From: Rhizonema sp. PD37
Lineage (GTDB): Bacteria > Cyanobacteriota > Cyanobacteriia > Cyanobacteriales > Nostocaceae
Direction: 5' to 3'
DNA length: 64,000 nt
Assembly (NCBI GenBank): GCA_029379215.1
Contig: JAQYWO010000003.1
Coordinates: 1-64,000 of the forward strand
In this document: positions 37,850-46,321 of the stretch, in pieces
Position numbering within the stretch: position 1 is the first letter of the stretch
How the letters are laid out: every line of letters starts with the position of its first letter
Made by a program: the position numbers and the translations under genes
The notes under the pieces: model-generated
Database searches by the model: none
Told to the model about the DNA's origin: nothing
What the model saw: only the letters and a program-made list of their open reading frames with translations

Positions 37850-38887
37850 ATGATGAAAAAAGTATCTGTTATTATTCCAGTTTATCAAGTAGAAAAATAT
37901 ATAGCGGCTACAATAAAATCAGTTCTGGAGCAGACTTATACAAATTTTGAACTGATTATTGTTGATGATGGATCTACTGACAAAAGTAGAGAAATTTGTC
38001 AGCAATTTACAGATCCAAGAATTAAAATTCTTTGTCAAGAAAATCGGGGAGTTGCTGCGGCTCGAAACACTGGTATCCGCAACGCTCAAGGAGAATATTT
38101 GGCTTTGTTAGATGCGGATGACTTGTGGTTGCCCGAAAAGTTAGCAAAACATGTCGCTCATTTAGAAACTTCACCGTCAGTAGGAGTTAGCTTTTGTCGC
38201 TCGGCTTTTATTGATGAACAGGATAAGCCTCTAGGTATATATCAGATTTCTAAGTTGCAAGACATTACACCACTCGATTTAATCTGTCGCACTCCTATCG
38301 GTAATGGTTCTGTACCAGTGATGCGACGAGAAGTTTTTGAGGATATTAAATTCTCAGACAATCTTTATGGTGCAGTTGAGAATTTTTATTTTGATGATGA
38401 TCGACAATTACATCCATCGGAAGATGTTGAATGTTGGTTGAGGATTGCACTGAAAACAAAGTGGAAAATTGAAGGTGTTCCTGAAGCTTTGACTCTGTAT
38501 CGAGTTAATCCATCTGGACATTCAGCGCAATTGCTCAAAAAGCTTAATTCTTGGAAAAGAATGTTGGAAAAAGTGCATGTCTATGCTCCTGACTTGATGG
38601 ATCAGTTGGAAGATATAGCTATGGCTTACCAATATCGACATTTAGCCAGAAGGGCTGTCACTTTAAAATTAGGTTCCACAGCCGTCCAATTCATGCAGCA
38701 AGCTTTGTCTGCTTATCCACGCATCCTACAGGAGGAACCGCGTCGCACGCTAATGACTTTAGCTGCTGCGTATTCTCTCTGGCTTCTGCCGCGATCGCTA
38801 TACCACGAAATTGAAAGTTTGGCATTAAAAGTCACAGGAGCTAATCAAAAGCGTAACATTGTTCAGCAACAGTCTGCACTTCAATAA
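37850..38887 (+). CDS. Family 2 glycosyltransferase
   Basis: The 345-residue protein is a GT2 (GT-A fold) transferase for the polysaccharide repeat unit. VSVIIPVYQVEKYIAATIKS opens the Rossmann-like fold. LIIVDDGSTDKS and ENRGVAAARNTG follow. LALLDADDLWLPEKL near residue 82 contains the D-A-D metal site. PSEDVECWLRIA near residue 187 holds the catalytic-base region. The last 120 residues are helical, without membrane segments. Two ATGs (37850, 37853) are adjacent. It lies 327 bp after the acyltransferase gene and before a MITE-disrupted gap of about 720 bp. Confidence 0.92.
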   Translation: MMKKVSVIIPVYQVEKYIAATIKSVLEQTYTNFELIIVDDGSTDKSREICQQFTDPRIKILCQENRGVAAARNTGIRNAQGEYLALLDADDLWLPEKLAKHVAHLETSPSVGVSFCRSAFIDEQDKPLGIYQISKLQDITPLDLICRTPIGNGSVPVMRREVFEDIKFSDNLYGAVENFYFDDDRQLHPSEDVECWLRIALKTKWKIEGVPEALTLYRVNPSGHSAQLLKKLNSWKRMLEKVHVYAPDLMDQLEDIAMAYQYRHLARRAVTLKLGSTAVQFMQQALSAYPRILQEEPRRTLMTLAAAYSLWLLPRSLYHEIESLALKVTGANQKRNIVQQQSALQ

Positions 38888-39607
38888 CAAGCTATCAAGC
38901 AAGACGATTGTTGTTATTAGTGTTCAGTCATCTAAGATTCCCCCAACCCCCCTCAACAAGGGCGGCTAACGCTGTGCTTTGGTTTTCATTAAGGCGACTG
39001 GCGTGGGCTCCCCCCTTTTGAAGCTAGGGGGGCAAGCTTTAACTGAACCTTATGGATTGATATCTAACAGTATCCGCTCCTTATCTTTTGAGAATGCATT
39101 TCATAATATAATAATGTCACCTGTCGATAAGTAGCACATGGCTGAATTTAAGTTTATTCAAACATCATCAGTTGCATTAATAAAGCAATTATAAAGGGTT
39201 TTGGTGAACCTATAGATTCTTTATTAAAACTTACGCAAACTCTACTCATTCTTGGCTTTCTTCTCTTCGAGACGCTTCGCGTTCGTCGTCAGACGTGGCG
39301 TCAGCCAAGGCACGGGCAGATTCTTACGGAGGAGCCAGTACTGAAGGAGGGTTTCCCGACCTAGGGCTCTGGCGTTGGAAACCCTCCTGCGAACTGCCCT
39401 CGTCTTGGTGAATCAGCGCGCATGAGGCGTTTTCCCGCCGTAGGCGACTGATGTTAGCGCAGCGTTAGCGACGGAGGAGCGTCACCCGGAGGGCGGTTCA
39501 ATAAATTAAGCCTTTTGGCAAATGAATGCGTAAGTCCTATTTATAAAAGAGCGTTGCCTACGGGGGGCTACGCCTACAGATACACTTTATTATTCTAGTT
39601 TGTAAAA
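38888..39607. other. Repeat-filled intergenic region, 720 bp
   Basis: No gene is present. The left part has CCCCCAACCCCCCTCAACAA and a matching CCCCCCTTTTGAAGCTAGGG block, a common cyanobacterial repeat. The right part is the composite MITE at 39228-39540. The sequence interrupts an otherwise compact plus-strand gene series. Confidence 0.5.
39228..39540. repeat. Composite MITE with internal insert
   Basis: The left end AAAACTTACGCAAACTCTAC through CATTCTTGGCTTTCTT and the right end GGCGGTTCAATAAATTAAGC through AATGCGTAAGTCCTA correspond to the two halves of the 96-bp element at 20099-20194. Between them lie about 190 bp of other repeats: a CTTCG/CGTC-rich stretch, a hairpin with arms GGAGGGTTTCC (39346-39356) and GGAAACCCTCC (39377-39387), then the CAGCGCGCATGAGGCG block shared with 1-160. 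Confidence 0.75.
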
Positions 39608-40789
39608 ATGCGCTTATTGATTGTACAGTATGGCGGTGACTATCGTGAAGTTTTTCAGCGCCTTGCTGAAAATGGAGTTGAAACTTATCATGCTCAGAAA
39701 TACCTCATCAATGCTGTAACTGATATTAGCAAGCAAATTGAAGAGACTACTTTATTTTGTTGTCGAACCAAAGAGTCTTATAGCGTAGTTCTTCAAGATG
39801 GATTGCGAGCTGTTGGTGCGGGACTCGATCCCTACAAACAAAAAAGAGAACTTTTAAAATTAATTGCCGAGCAAAATCCTACACATTTAGTTATTCATGC
39901 GCCAATTCCAGCACTTTTTAACTGGGCAATTCAAAACAAAATCAAAACATTAGGATTACTAGCAGATTCATTCTCTGGTAAAGGTTTACGTCGGCAAATC
40001 CGAAATTACTTCTTGGCTCGCTTGCTTAACAACAAGCACATTGAAGTCATTGGAAATCATGGTATTAATGCTAGTTTATCACTTCAAAAAATAGGAGTTA
40101 ACCCAAATAAAATTATCCCTTGGGACTGGCCTCATTTTGTCACACCTGATTTTTATGCGCCCAAAAATTTACCGGAGAATAAAAATCAGATAAATTTAAT
40201 CTATGTTGGAGCAATTCAAGAAAGCAAGGGAGTTGGCGACATTATCAGAGCAGTCGCGAAGCTCAAAAACTTACCAATTAATTTACAGGTAGCAGGTAAG
40301 GGTGAAATTGATTATTTTACTCAGCAAGCTAAACAATTGAATATTGAAGATTGTGTGAACTTCTTGGGATTAGTGCCACATCATCAAATCATAGATTTAA
40401 TGCGGAAGGCGGATATTGTTATAGTTCCTAGCAGGCATGAATACCCAGAAGGGTTTCCTTTGACAATATATGAAGCTTTTTGTTCAAGAACTCCAATTGT
40501 TGCCTCAGATCACCCAATGTTTAAAGGAAACTTACAAGATGGTGTGAATGCAATGACTTTTCCTGCAGGTAACTCAACAGCTTTGGCAATGTGTATTGAG
40601 ATGCTCCTCAAGCCAAATCTTTATTACAGTCTTTCAGAAGCTTCTGCGGATGCTTGGAAGCGATTACAGATTCCTGTAAAGTGGGCAGAATTAGTCAATC
40701 GTTGGCTTCATGACTCACCGGAAAATCAGCATTGGCTATCTGAGCATCGACTTACTTCAGGAATATACAATTCTAAGTTTACTTATTAG
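39608..40789 (+). CDS. Family 4 glycosyltransferase
   Basis: The 393-residue protein has the two-domain GT-B layout of GT4 retaining transferases. The C-terminal donor domain begins near residue 195 (INLIYVGAIQESKGVGDIIR), with LQVAGKGEIDYF and VNFLGLVPHHQIIDLMRKAD. The donor-site motif is RHEYPEGFPLTIYEAFCSRT, where the E-G-F-P-L...E pattern is diagnostic. ASDHPMFKGNLQDGVNAM follows. It has no membrane segments. It is the first gene after the MITE-filled gap and ends 20 bp before a terminator. The sugar is unknown. Confidence 0.9.
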   Translation: MRLLIVQYGGDYREVFQRLAENGVETYHAQKYLINAVTDISKQIEETTLFCCRTKESYSVVLQDGLRAVGAGLDPYKQKRELLKLIAEQNPTHLVIHAPIPALFNWAIQNKIKTLGLLADSFSGKGLRRQIRNYFLARLLNNKHIEVIGNHGINASLSLQKIGVNPNKIIPWDWPHFVTPDFYAPKNLPENKNQINLIYVGAIQESKGVGDIIRAVAKLKNLPINLQVAGKGEIDYFTQQAKQLNIEDCVNFLGLVPHHQIIDLMRKADIVIVPSRHEYPEGFPLTIYEAFCSRTPIVASDHPMFKGNLQDGVNAMTFPAGNSTALAMCIEMLLKPNLYYSLSEASADAWKRLQIPVKWAELVNRWLHDSPENQHWLSEHRLTSGIYNSKFTY

Positions 40790-40808
40790 CATAAGTTTGG
40801 TTACAATG

Positions 40809-40853
40809 ATGAACTACCCCGTCCCATGAATGCAAGGGGTAGTTCATTTGTTT
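40809..40853 (+). terminator. Rho-independent terminator
   Basis: ATGAACTACCCC at 40809-40820 pairs perfectly with GGGGTAGTTCAT at 40836-40847, followed by TTGTTTA. It starts 20 bp after the GT4 stop. The next gene in the same direction therefore probably has its own promoter, or is reached by read-through. Confidence 0.65.
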
Positions 40854-40914
40854 ACAGGATTATTTATTTTTATGTTGCTTAAGTTTGGAACAAGCGAATT
40901 ATAAATATCAACTT

Positions 40915-42150
40915 ATGCAAAACAAAACTGTAGAAAGGGCTGAAAAATGGTTCGCAGTTATAGGATTAACCTTTTTCACCAGAGCCTTTGATTTAGGGAC
41001 AGGGATAATTGATACTCCATTACTCCCTGGCTTTTTCACCACAGCACTCAGATATGTTGTTTGGCTGGGATCACTATTTTTAATTTTTGCCCACAGAAAA
41101 GATGCTATGCGCACTGCTAGCAGAGAAAAATTACTTTGGGTACTGACATTAATAATCTTACTTTCATTTATCTGGTCTGATTTTCCCTTAGACGTTTTCA
41201 AAAATAATCGTGAAGTCTGGCAAATGACTTCGTTTAGCTTATATTTTGCGACTCGATTTAGTTTAAAAGAGCAGATCAAACTCATTGTTTGGACGTTTGT
41301 TATAGGAGCTTTCGCAAGTATCTTTCTCGCTCTCACCGTACCAGTTATTGCCATACATCAGGAGGATCATCCAGGAGCTTGGAGAGGAGTATATGACTAT
41401 AAGAATACTTTTGGCAGCATGATGATTATCGGCTCATTAGCACTTTTTTTACTACCCGTCAAAACCGAACGACAGAAACTCTATAGGTGGGCAGGTATTA
41501 TTTTACTGCTAATCATGATGTTACTTTCTACTTCAAAAACTTCTCTAGTCATCTATTTTCTTCTTGTCTTTATTTTAGGTTTTTATCGTAATTTTCGGTG
41601 GCAGGGAAGGGTAACTGTGGTCATTTTAGACCTGGCAATTCTAATTTTGGCTTGTGTGGCTACATTAGTCGTCGGTAACTGGGTAGCTTTATTAACAGGC
41701 TTAGGAAAAGACCCTACTTTAACTGGAAGAACGATATTATGGGCTACTGTTCTAATGAGGCTTGGGCAAAGACCTTTATTGGGTTATGGTCGTGGTGCAT
41801 TTTGGTCACCACAAGCTCCTTATGGACAAGAAGCAGGTCGAGCGGTTTCCCCCGGTTTCGTCGCACCTCACTCTCATAATGGTTTTTTTGATATCGCACT
41901 GGATGTAGGTTATATCGGGTTAATACTGTTTTTAATAATTTATTTCAGAGCCTTTTTTCTAGCGCTGAAACGAGCTTACGCAACTAGAAACTCAGAAAAC
42001 CTTTGGCCTCTAGCATTCCTGATGTTCTTAGCAATGAATAACGTCACAGAGAGTTACCTTCTACGTATATCTAATATATATTGGGTTCTATTCTTAACCG
42101 TTGTTCTCTCCGTCAACCCAAAACCTCCAGTCACTAAGCAAATAGGGTAA
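40915..42150 (+). CDS. O-antigen ligase/polymerase (Wzy/WaaL family)
   Basis: The 411-residue membrane protein has about eleven or twelve predicted helices and the large periplasmic loop of Wzy_C proteins. That loop lies near residues 270-325 with GRTILWATVLMRLGQRPLLG, GYGRGAFW and PHSHNGFFDIALDVGYIGL. The H-S-H-N-x-x-x-x-x-x-x-x-x-G pattern and the arginines in the loop are typical of O-antigen ligases and Wzy polymerases. In this locus, polymerisation of lipid-linked repeat units is the likely role. Start: ATG 40915 (MQNKTVER); a TTG ten codons earlier is possible. Confidence 0.88.
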   Translation: MQNKTVERAEKWFAVIGLTFFTRAFDLGTGIIDTPLLPGFFTTALRYVVWLGSLFLIFAHRKDAMRTASREKLLWVLTLIILLSFIWSDFPLDVFKNNREVWQMTSFSLYFATRFSLKEQIKLIVWTFVIGAFASIFLALTVPVIAIHQEDHPGAWRGVYDYKNTFGSMMIIGSLALFLLPVKTERQKLYRWAGIILLLIMMLLSTSKTSLVIYFLLVFILGFYRNFRWQGRVTVVILDLAILILACVATLVVGNWVALLTGLGKDPTLTGRTILWATVLMRLGQRPLLGYGRGAFWSPQAPYGQEAGRAVSPGFVAPHSHNGFFDIALDVGYIGLILFLIIYFRAFFLALKRAYATRNSENLWPLAFLMFLAMNNVTESYLLRISNIYWVLFLTVVLSVNPKPPVTKQIG

Positions 42151-42166
42151 GCGGGAGGAGCGGAGG

Positions 42167-42254
42167 CAATACTGCAAGGGAAGAGCGAAATTTATCTGTT
42201 AAGGCAAGCAGGGGATGCAGGGGAGGAAAAGAGGACTCAGCCCTTGCAGTATTG
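42167..42254. repeat. 14-bp inverted repeat with 60-bp loop between convergent genes
   Basis: CAATACTGCAAGGG at 42167-42180 and CCCTTGCAGTATTG at 42241-42254 are exact inverse copies. Next to each arm is GGAGCGGAGG in direct orientation. It sits between the polymerase gene and the convergent SGNH-like gene and could be a bidirectional terminator or a small mobile repeat. Confidence 0.6.
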
Positions 42255-42367
42255 GGAGCGGAGGTAATTCCTCTCTCTGTGCCCCCTCTTCCTACTCAAT
42301 TCTGAGATTGATTGGGTTTTGTAAATTCCATGCATCAACGTTGACGAATTCAATCCAAGCGCAAATC

Positions 42368-43498
42368 CTAAGAGCGATCGCCAATTAACTTGAATACAGC
42401 TTTAGCGATTTGCTGATCAACACTCTTGACAAAATGCCCATCAGGAATGAAGTTTGCCAAGTTAGATGCAGGGGCAATGTTATGAGTGCTGACATATGGA
42501 ATCGCAGCACTTTTAAGCGTTGGTTCCAATGCCCGAAACAAATGGTCATCATACCCGCGATCATTAAATAGAAGTACAATCGGTAATTTTTGATCCTTGA
42601 CAGCCGTGAGTGCAAAGTCAGTTACCATCGCTCTTAAAATCTGGGTTGGATATTCTGTAAATCCTTTTGAAGTATGAATTTGCTTCTCCACCTCTTTTTG
42701 ATGACGTTGTGCCCAAGCTCGACGAACCAAGCGAATAAGTGTAGAATTATCCAGAAAATTTCGGTTAAACAGAAACGAATCAAAGAATTGATCGTTTTCT
42801 TGTAACTGAGTTAGGAAAACATCCCGTTGTTGTGATGAGTGAAAAGTATCGCGGAGTTGAGCTAGCGATGTCGCCATCGGTACAATCTCCTTCAGCTTGC
42901 CGTCTTCTATAAAGTATTTTGGATAAGTGTAAGGAGCCGGTCCCTCAAACTGCCATGTCATGCCATTTAAGGTGGTTAGTCCTTTGACACTAGAAGCCAG
43001 AATTCCCATCATCACTACATCTGCTTGATGTCTATCCCTGTCAAGCTTGTATGCAGCCAATGAGTAGTTGGGTGGTGCGGCAGGGCCGGCGATCATTCTC
43101 AAGGTGATATTAGGATTGATTTCCTTCATCGCCTCACCAACATGATTCGAGAATGACATTCCATAGATGGCAACCAATAAATCTTCTTTGTTTGCAGGGC
43201 GAGTCGCTAAATTTAACTTTTTCCATAACTCTGGATCTAACCAACCTGCAACGGCGATCGCTGAACTCGACTCATCTGTTGGTCCAACCATCTGTGAAAG
43301 TTTGCCTTCAAGCGATCTACCGTAATTAAAGTAGAGGCTCAGTTGTTTGGGAGTCATGTGGGGATCTGACGGATAAGGAAACAGAACGTTGACTGCAATA
43401 TCCATGACCATTAAGAAAAGAACAATCCACACCCCCATCACAACAGTTTTCCAGATGTTTTTACCCGTGCTTGCCTTCTTCTTAGTACAAAATTGCAT
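42368..43498 (-). CDS. SGNH-like O-acetylation partner protein (AlgX/AlgJ-like role)
   Basis: The 376-residue protein has one N-terminal membrane anchor (VVMGVWIVLFLMVMDIAV, residues 18-35) and a periplasmic domain. It resembles SGNH-fold acetylation partners. YGMSFSNHVGEAM near residue 112 is a candidate nucleophile-serine block (G-x-S-x-S). IPDGHFVKSVDQQIAKAV near residue 352 provides a candidate D-x-H-type block. PIVLLFNDRGYDDH precedes it. It is encoded 228 bp after an AlgI-like MBOAT gene on the same strand. Such pairs move acetyl groups across the membrane and on to polysaccharide. The assignment rests on the motifs plus that pairing. Confidence 0.7.
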   Translation of the reverse strand: MQFCTKKKASTGKNIWKTVVMGVWIVLFLMVMDIAVNVLFPYPSDPHMTPKQLSLYFNYGRSLEGKLSQMVGPTDESSSAIAVAGWLDPELWKKLNLATRPANKEDLLVAIYGMSFSNHVGEAMKEINPNITLRMIAGPAAPPNYSLAAYKLDRDRHQADVVMMGILASSVKGLTTLNGMTWQFEGPAPYTYPKYFIEDGKLKEIVPMATSLAQLRDTFHSSQQRDVFLTQLQENDQFFDSFLFNRNFLDNSTLIRLVRRAWAQRHQKEVEKQIHTSKGFTEYPTQILRAMVTDFALTAVKDQKLPIVLLFNDRGYDDHLFRALEPTLKSAAIPYVSTHNIAPASNLANFIPDGHFVKSVDQQIAKAVFKLIGDRS

Positions 43499-43726
43499 AA
43501 ATTCATACCGTTATGTTAGTAACTGCACTTTATCGCTAAAGCGCAGTTACAAGGCTTATTTTATGACACGAATTTATGAAATACAGCACTTGACGTAAGT
43601 TGCTAGTTAATGCATGTAACCGTATTTTTAAGTAATATTATTTATACACAATATATATTTTAATACTTATCATATATATTGTGTACTGAATTTATGTACT
43701 TTTAGATAACTAGCAACTTGGGTTAC

Positions 43727-45388
43727 TTAGAACTGTGAGTAGATAAACTGTGCGGGTGCGTTGCTTGTGCCCATTAATAAAATGAAGATGAGTGTAGCGT
43801 AAAAGATCGCACGGGCTGGTATGTCGAAGCGGATGTTAAAATGTGGTCGATTGGCTTTAAAAGATTCCAATATTTCGTAACCAATTAATAACGGAATACC
43901 CAACATAGCAGATAGAGGGGGTTTCGGCATCCTCAGAGTAAAGTTGCCAAAATCTGCCAACAGTATTTTAGTAAACGTCATGACTTGAGCGAGAGAATTG
44001 GCTCGAAACAGCAGCCACCCGTAGCAAGTGACAATAAAGAACAGCACAATTGCAGCGATCCCCCTCAGGTTTCCAAAACCTTGGCTCTTTGATGCTTCAG
44101 AATGCTTCTTCGACTCTTTGGGAGTAAAAACTCGGTATGCAGATAGAAGTGTTCCTTGATAGAAACCCCAGAGGATAAAATTCCATGCAGCTCCATGCCA
44201 TAATCCGCCAAGTACCATTGTCGTCATGAGATTTTGATAAGTTCTCAGTTCGCCTTTGCGGTTTCCACCAAGAGGAATGTAAAGGTAGTCGCGCAGCCAT
44301 GTCGAGAGACTGATATGCCAACGACGCCAGAACTCACTCGGATCTTTTGATATATAAGGCAGGTCAAAGTTTAGCATCAGTTCTATGCCAAATAGTTTAG
44401 ATACGCCTCTGCCTATGTTTGAGTAACCAGAGAAATCACAGTAGATTTGGATAGCAAAGAGAAAAGTTGCTGCAACAACATCAATCCAAGACACTGCTCC
44501 TGCAGTCTCATATATAGCGTTAACTGAACCTGCAACTCCATCAGCGATCGCCACTTTTTTAAACAAACCGAACAGAATCAGGAACAAACCTTCTGCTGAT
44601 TGCTGAAAGCTTACCTGGCGAGGATTTGATAACTGCGGCAGCAAATGCGATGCTCGGTCGATTGGACCTGCCAGTAGGGGTGGGAAAAAAGCCCAGAACA
44701 GCGCAAAATTCAGGAACTCATACGATGCCGTCATTTTGCCTTTATAAAGATCGACCGCATAGCTGATGGCTTTGAAAGTGTAAAATGAGATTCCTGCAGG
44801 CAAAATCAGGTTTAAATGCCAATATTCAACTGGTACACCGAGCGCATGAATCGTTTCTTGGGCACTATGAATAAAGAAATTTGAGTATTTAAAGAAGCCG
44901 AGAATGCCGAGATTAGCGCAGATGCTCACCCATAAAAAGAATTTACGTCGTTTGTGTTCCTTGAGTGCAACACATCGCGGGTGTAATAAATTGCCGATCG
45001 CAACCAGTGCCACTGATCCCAGGAAGACCAACCAGCCAGACAATGCGCTAGGAAAAAGCTGCGACCATTGTACTGATACGAAATTAGATGTCGTTAAATA
45101 TACCGCATTCCACTGTATTGTATCAAAGGCGAGGGCTGCAAGGACAATTGACCAAGAGCAAAAGAAGCGGTGAGAGCGACTCAAGCGTCCTGAATCAATC
45201 ATTGCTCCACTGTAAAAGTCGATAACAGTTGATAGAACAATCAAAAAAAGTAAATGTATGTCCCACCAGCCATAAAATACATAGCTGGCAATAAGCAACA
45301 TAATGTTTTGCCCACGGAAAGGAAGAATGCGGTAAAGCAAATATGTAATGACGAGAAAGACAAAAAATTCGACTGAGTTAAATAACAC
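43727..45388 (-). CDS. MBOAT family O-acyltransferase (AlgI-like)
   Basis: The 553-residue membrane protein has the AlgI/DltB architecture of membrane-bound O-acyltransferases, with at least ten hydrophobic segments. Signature blocks are LPAGISFYTFKAISYAVDLY, PPLLAGPIDRASHLLPQL, YCDFSGYSNIGRGVSKLFGI, DPSEFWRRWHISLSTWLRDY and GGLWHGAAWNFILWGFYQG. The histidine of the last block is the catalytic residue of the family. It should pass acetyl groups to the periplasmic SGNH-like partner encoded downstream. Both are transcribed opposite to the surrounding polysaccharide genes, so the acetylation pair is a separate unit within the locus. Confidence 0.93.
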   Translation of the reverse strand: MLFNSVEFFVFLVITYLLYRILPFRGQNIMLLIASYVFYGWWDIHLLFLIVLSTVIDFYSGAMIDSGRLSRSHRFFCSWSIVLAALAFDTIQWNAVYLTTSNFVSVQWSQLFPSALSGWLVFLGSVALVAIGNLLHPRCVALKEHKRRKFFLWVSICANLGILGFFKYSNFFIHSAQETIHALGVPVEYWHLNLILPAGISFYTFKAISYAVDLYKGKMTASYEFLNFALFWAFFPPLLAGPIDRASHLLPQLSNPRQVSFQQSAEGLFLILFGLFKKVAIADGVAGSVNAIYETAGAVSWIDVVAATFLFAIQIYCDFSGYSNIGRGVSKLFGIELMLNFDLPYISKDPSEFWRRWHISLSTWLRDYLYIPLGGNRKGELRTYQNLMTTMVLGGLWHGAAWNFILWGFYQGTLLSAYRVFTPKESKKHSEASKSQGFGNLRGIAAIVLFFIVTCYGWLLFRANSLAQVMTFTKILLADFGNFTLRMPKPPLSAMLGIPLLIGYEILESFKANRPHFNIRFDIPARAIFYATLIFILLMGTSNAPAQFIYSQF

Positions 45389-46020
45389 TTGTCTAAGCCC
45401 CTGGAAAACTCTATCTCTTGGAATTGGCTCTTGATCGCTTTTGACGCTGAAAATCTTTCATCCTGACACAAGGAAACTACAAAGTTAGCCACACCGCAGC
45501 GACTTCTTTCCTATTCCAACCCCGTGACCTTAGGCGTGGGGCTGTTCTAAATCTGACTTTGACTCTTTGTACTCAAAAATAATACCTAATATACAGATGT
45601 TTGTTATTTCTTTTTTTGATGATAATTAAAATTATGTCTTTAGGTTTATGAAGATCGTATGAATCATTCATGAAATTCTGCTTCTTTTCGGAAAAATATG
45701 TGATTATATTATGTGATCGATTATTCCTTTCTTATCTTCAAGCTTAAGAGTAAGGAGTCTAAGGTCGATCCTCGCATCCATATTGTCAAGTTTGCCTATG
45801 AGTGAAATCAAAAGCGCTCAAGAGAATTGGCATCGGTTTAGCAGAGCAAAATGCTATGGGATTCTTGAAACTTTCCGCAAAAGATGAATTCGATTGATGG
45901 ATGCTAAGGATACACGTTTTGGCGATTTAGATGATTATAAGGTTGCTCGTATAGCAAAGCTATTCACGCAGTCGATGGGTACGCTGATTCCTGCTAGAGT
46001 TTTTTTCAAGAATTTGGCTT
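45389..46020. other. Gene-free stretch, probable decayed mobile element
   Basis: No intact gene is present. A frame from about 45810 to 46025 is open apart from one stop and continues towards the IscB/IsrB-like remnant in another frame. The whole stretch is best seen as the deleted body of that element, although only the C-terminal part is recognisable. Confidence 0.4.
45518..45543. ncRNA. Hairpin, possible part of a HEARO/omega-RNA (tentative)
   Basis: AACCCCGTGACCTTAGGCGT followed by GGGGCTG forms a GC-rich hairpin about 490 bp before an IscB/IsrB-like remnant. HEARO (omega) RNAs lie upstream of such genes and contain strong GC stems. This identification rests on position and general look only; no covariance comparison could be made. 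Confidence 0.25.
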
Positions 46021-46221
46021 TTTAGAAGCGACATGGTACGAGCAATTCTTCCATCTGGCAAGTTTGCAGGTACTCATGTTGGTAGGTTGACTGTACGTTG
46101 GAGTGGGGTATTTGAAATGAGAACACCACTTGGCAAGGTTAGCCCAGTACGCCATAAGTACTGCAAAGCTATTCACCGTAATGATGGTTATATGTATGCT
46201 TTTTCCACAAATGTCCCATAA
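46021..46221 (+). pseudogene. C-terminal remnant of an IscB/IsrB-like RNA-guided nuclease
   Basis: The frame reads DMVRAILPSGKFAGTHVGRL, then TVRWSGVFEMRT, then HKYCKAIHRNDGYMYAF and a stop. IscB/IsrB (HEARO-associated, formerly HNH endonuclease) proteins end with a small beta domain of the form G-D-x-V-x-A...GK-x-x-G-T-x-x-G-R-x-x-V-R-x-S-G-x-F, then a K-Y-C-x-x-x-H/Q-R-x-D-G-Y stretch (family knowledge from memory). The match covers most of that domain. The RuvC and HNH parts are missing, so the gene is dead. It lies between the MBOAT gene and a GT2 gene, inside the polysaccharide locus. Confidence 0.55.
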
Positions 46222-46321
46222 ATTGATAATTAGAGGTATAGCGATCGCTCGTGTTCCTTAACAAGTTTATGACGAATATCAGTATTCTGGAAACGATATG
46301 CGATTACAGGAGGTATGAAGA

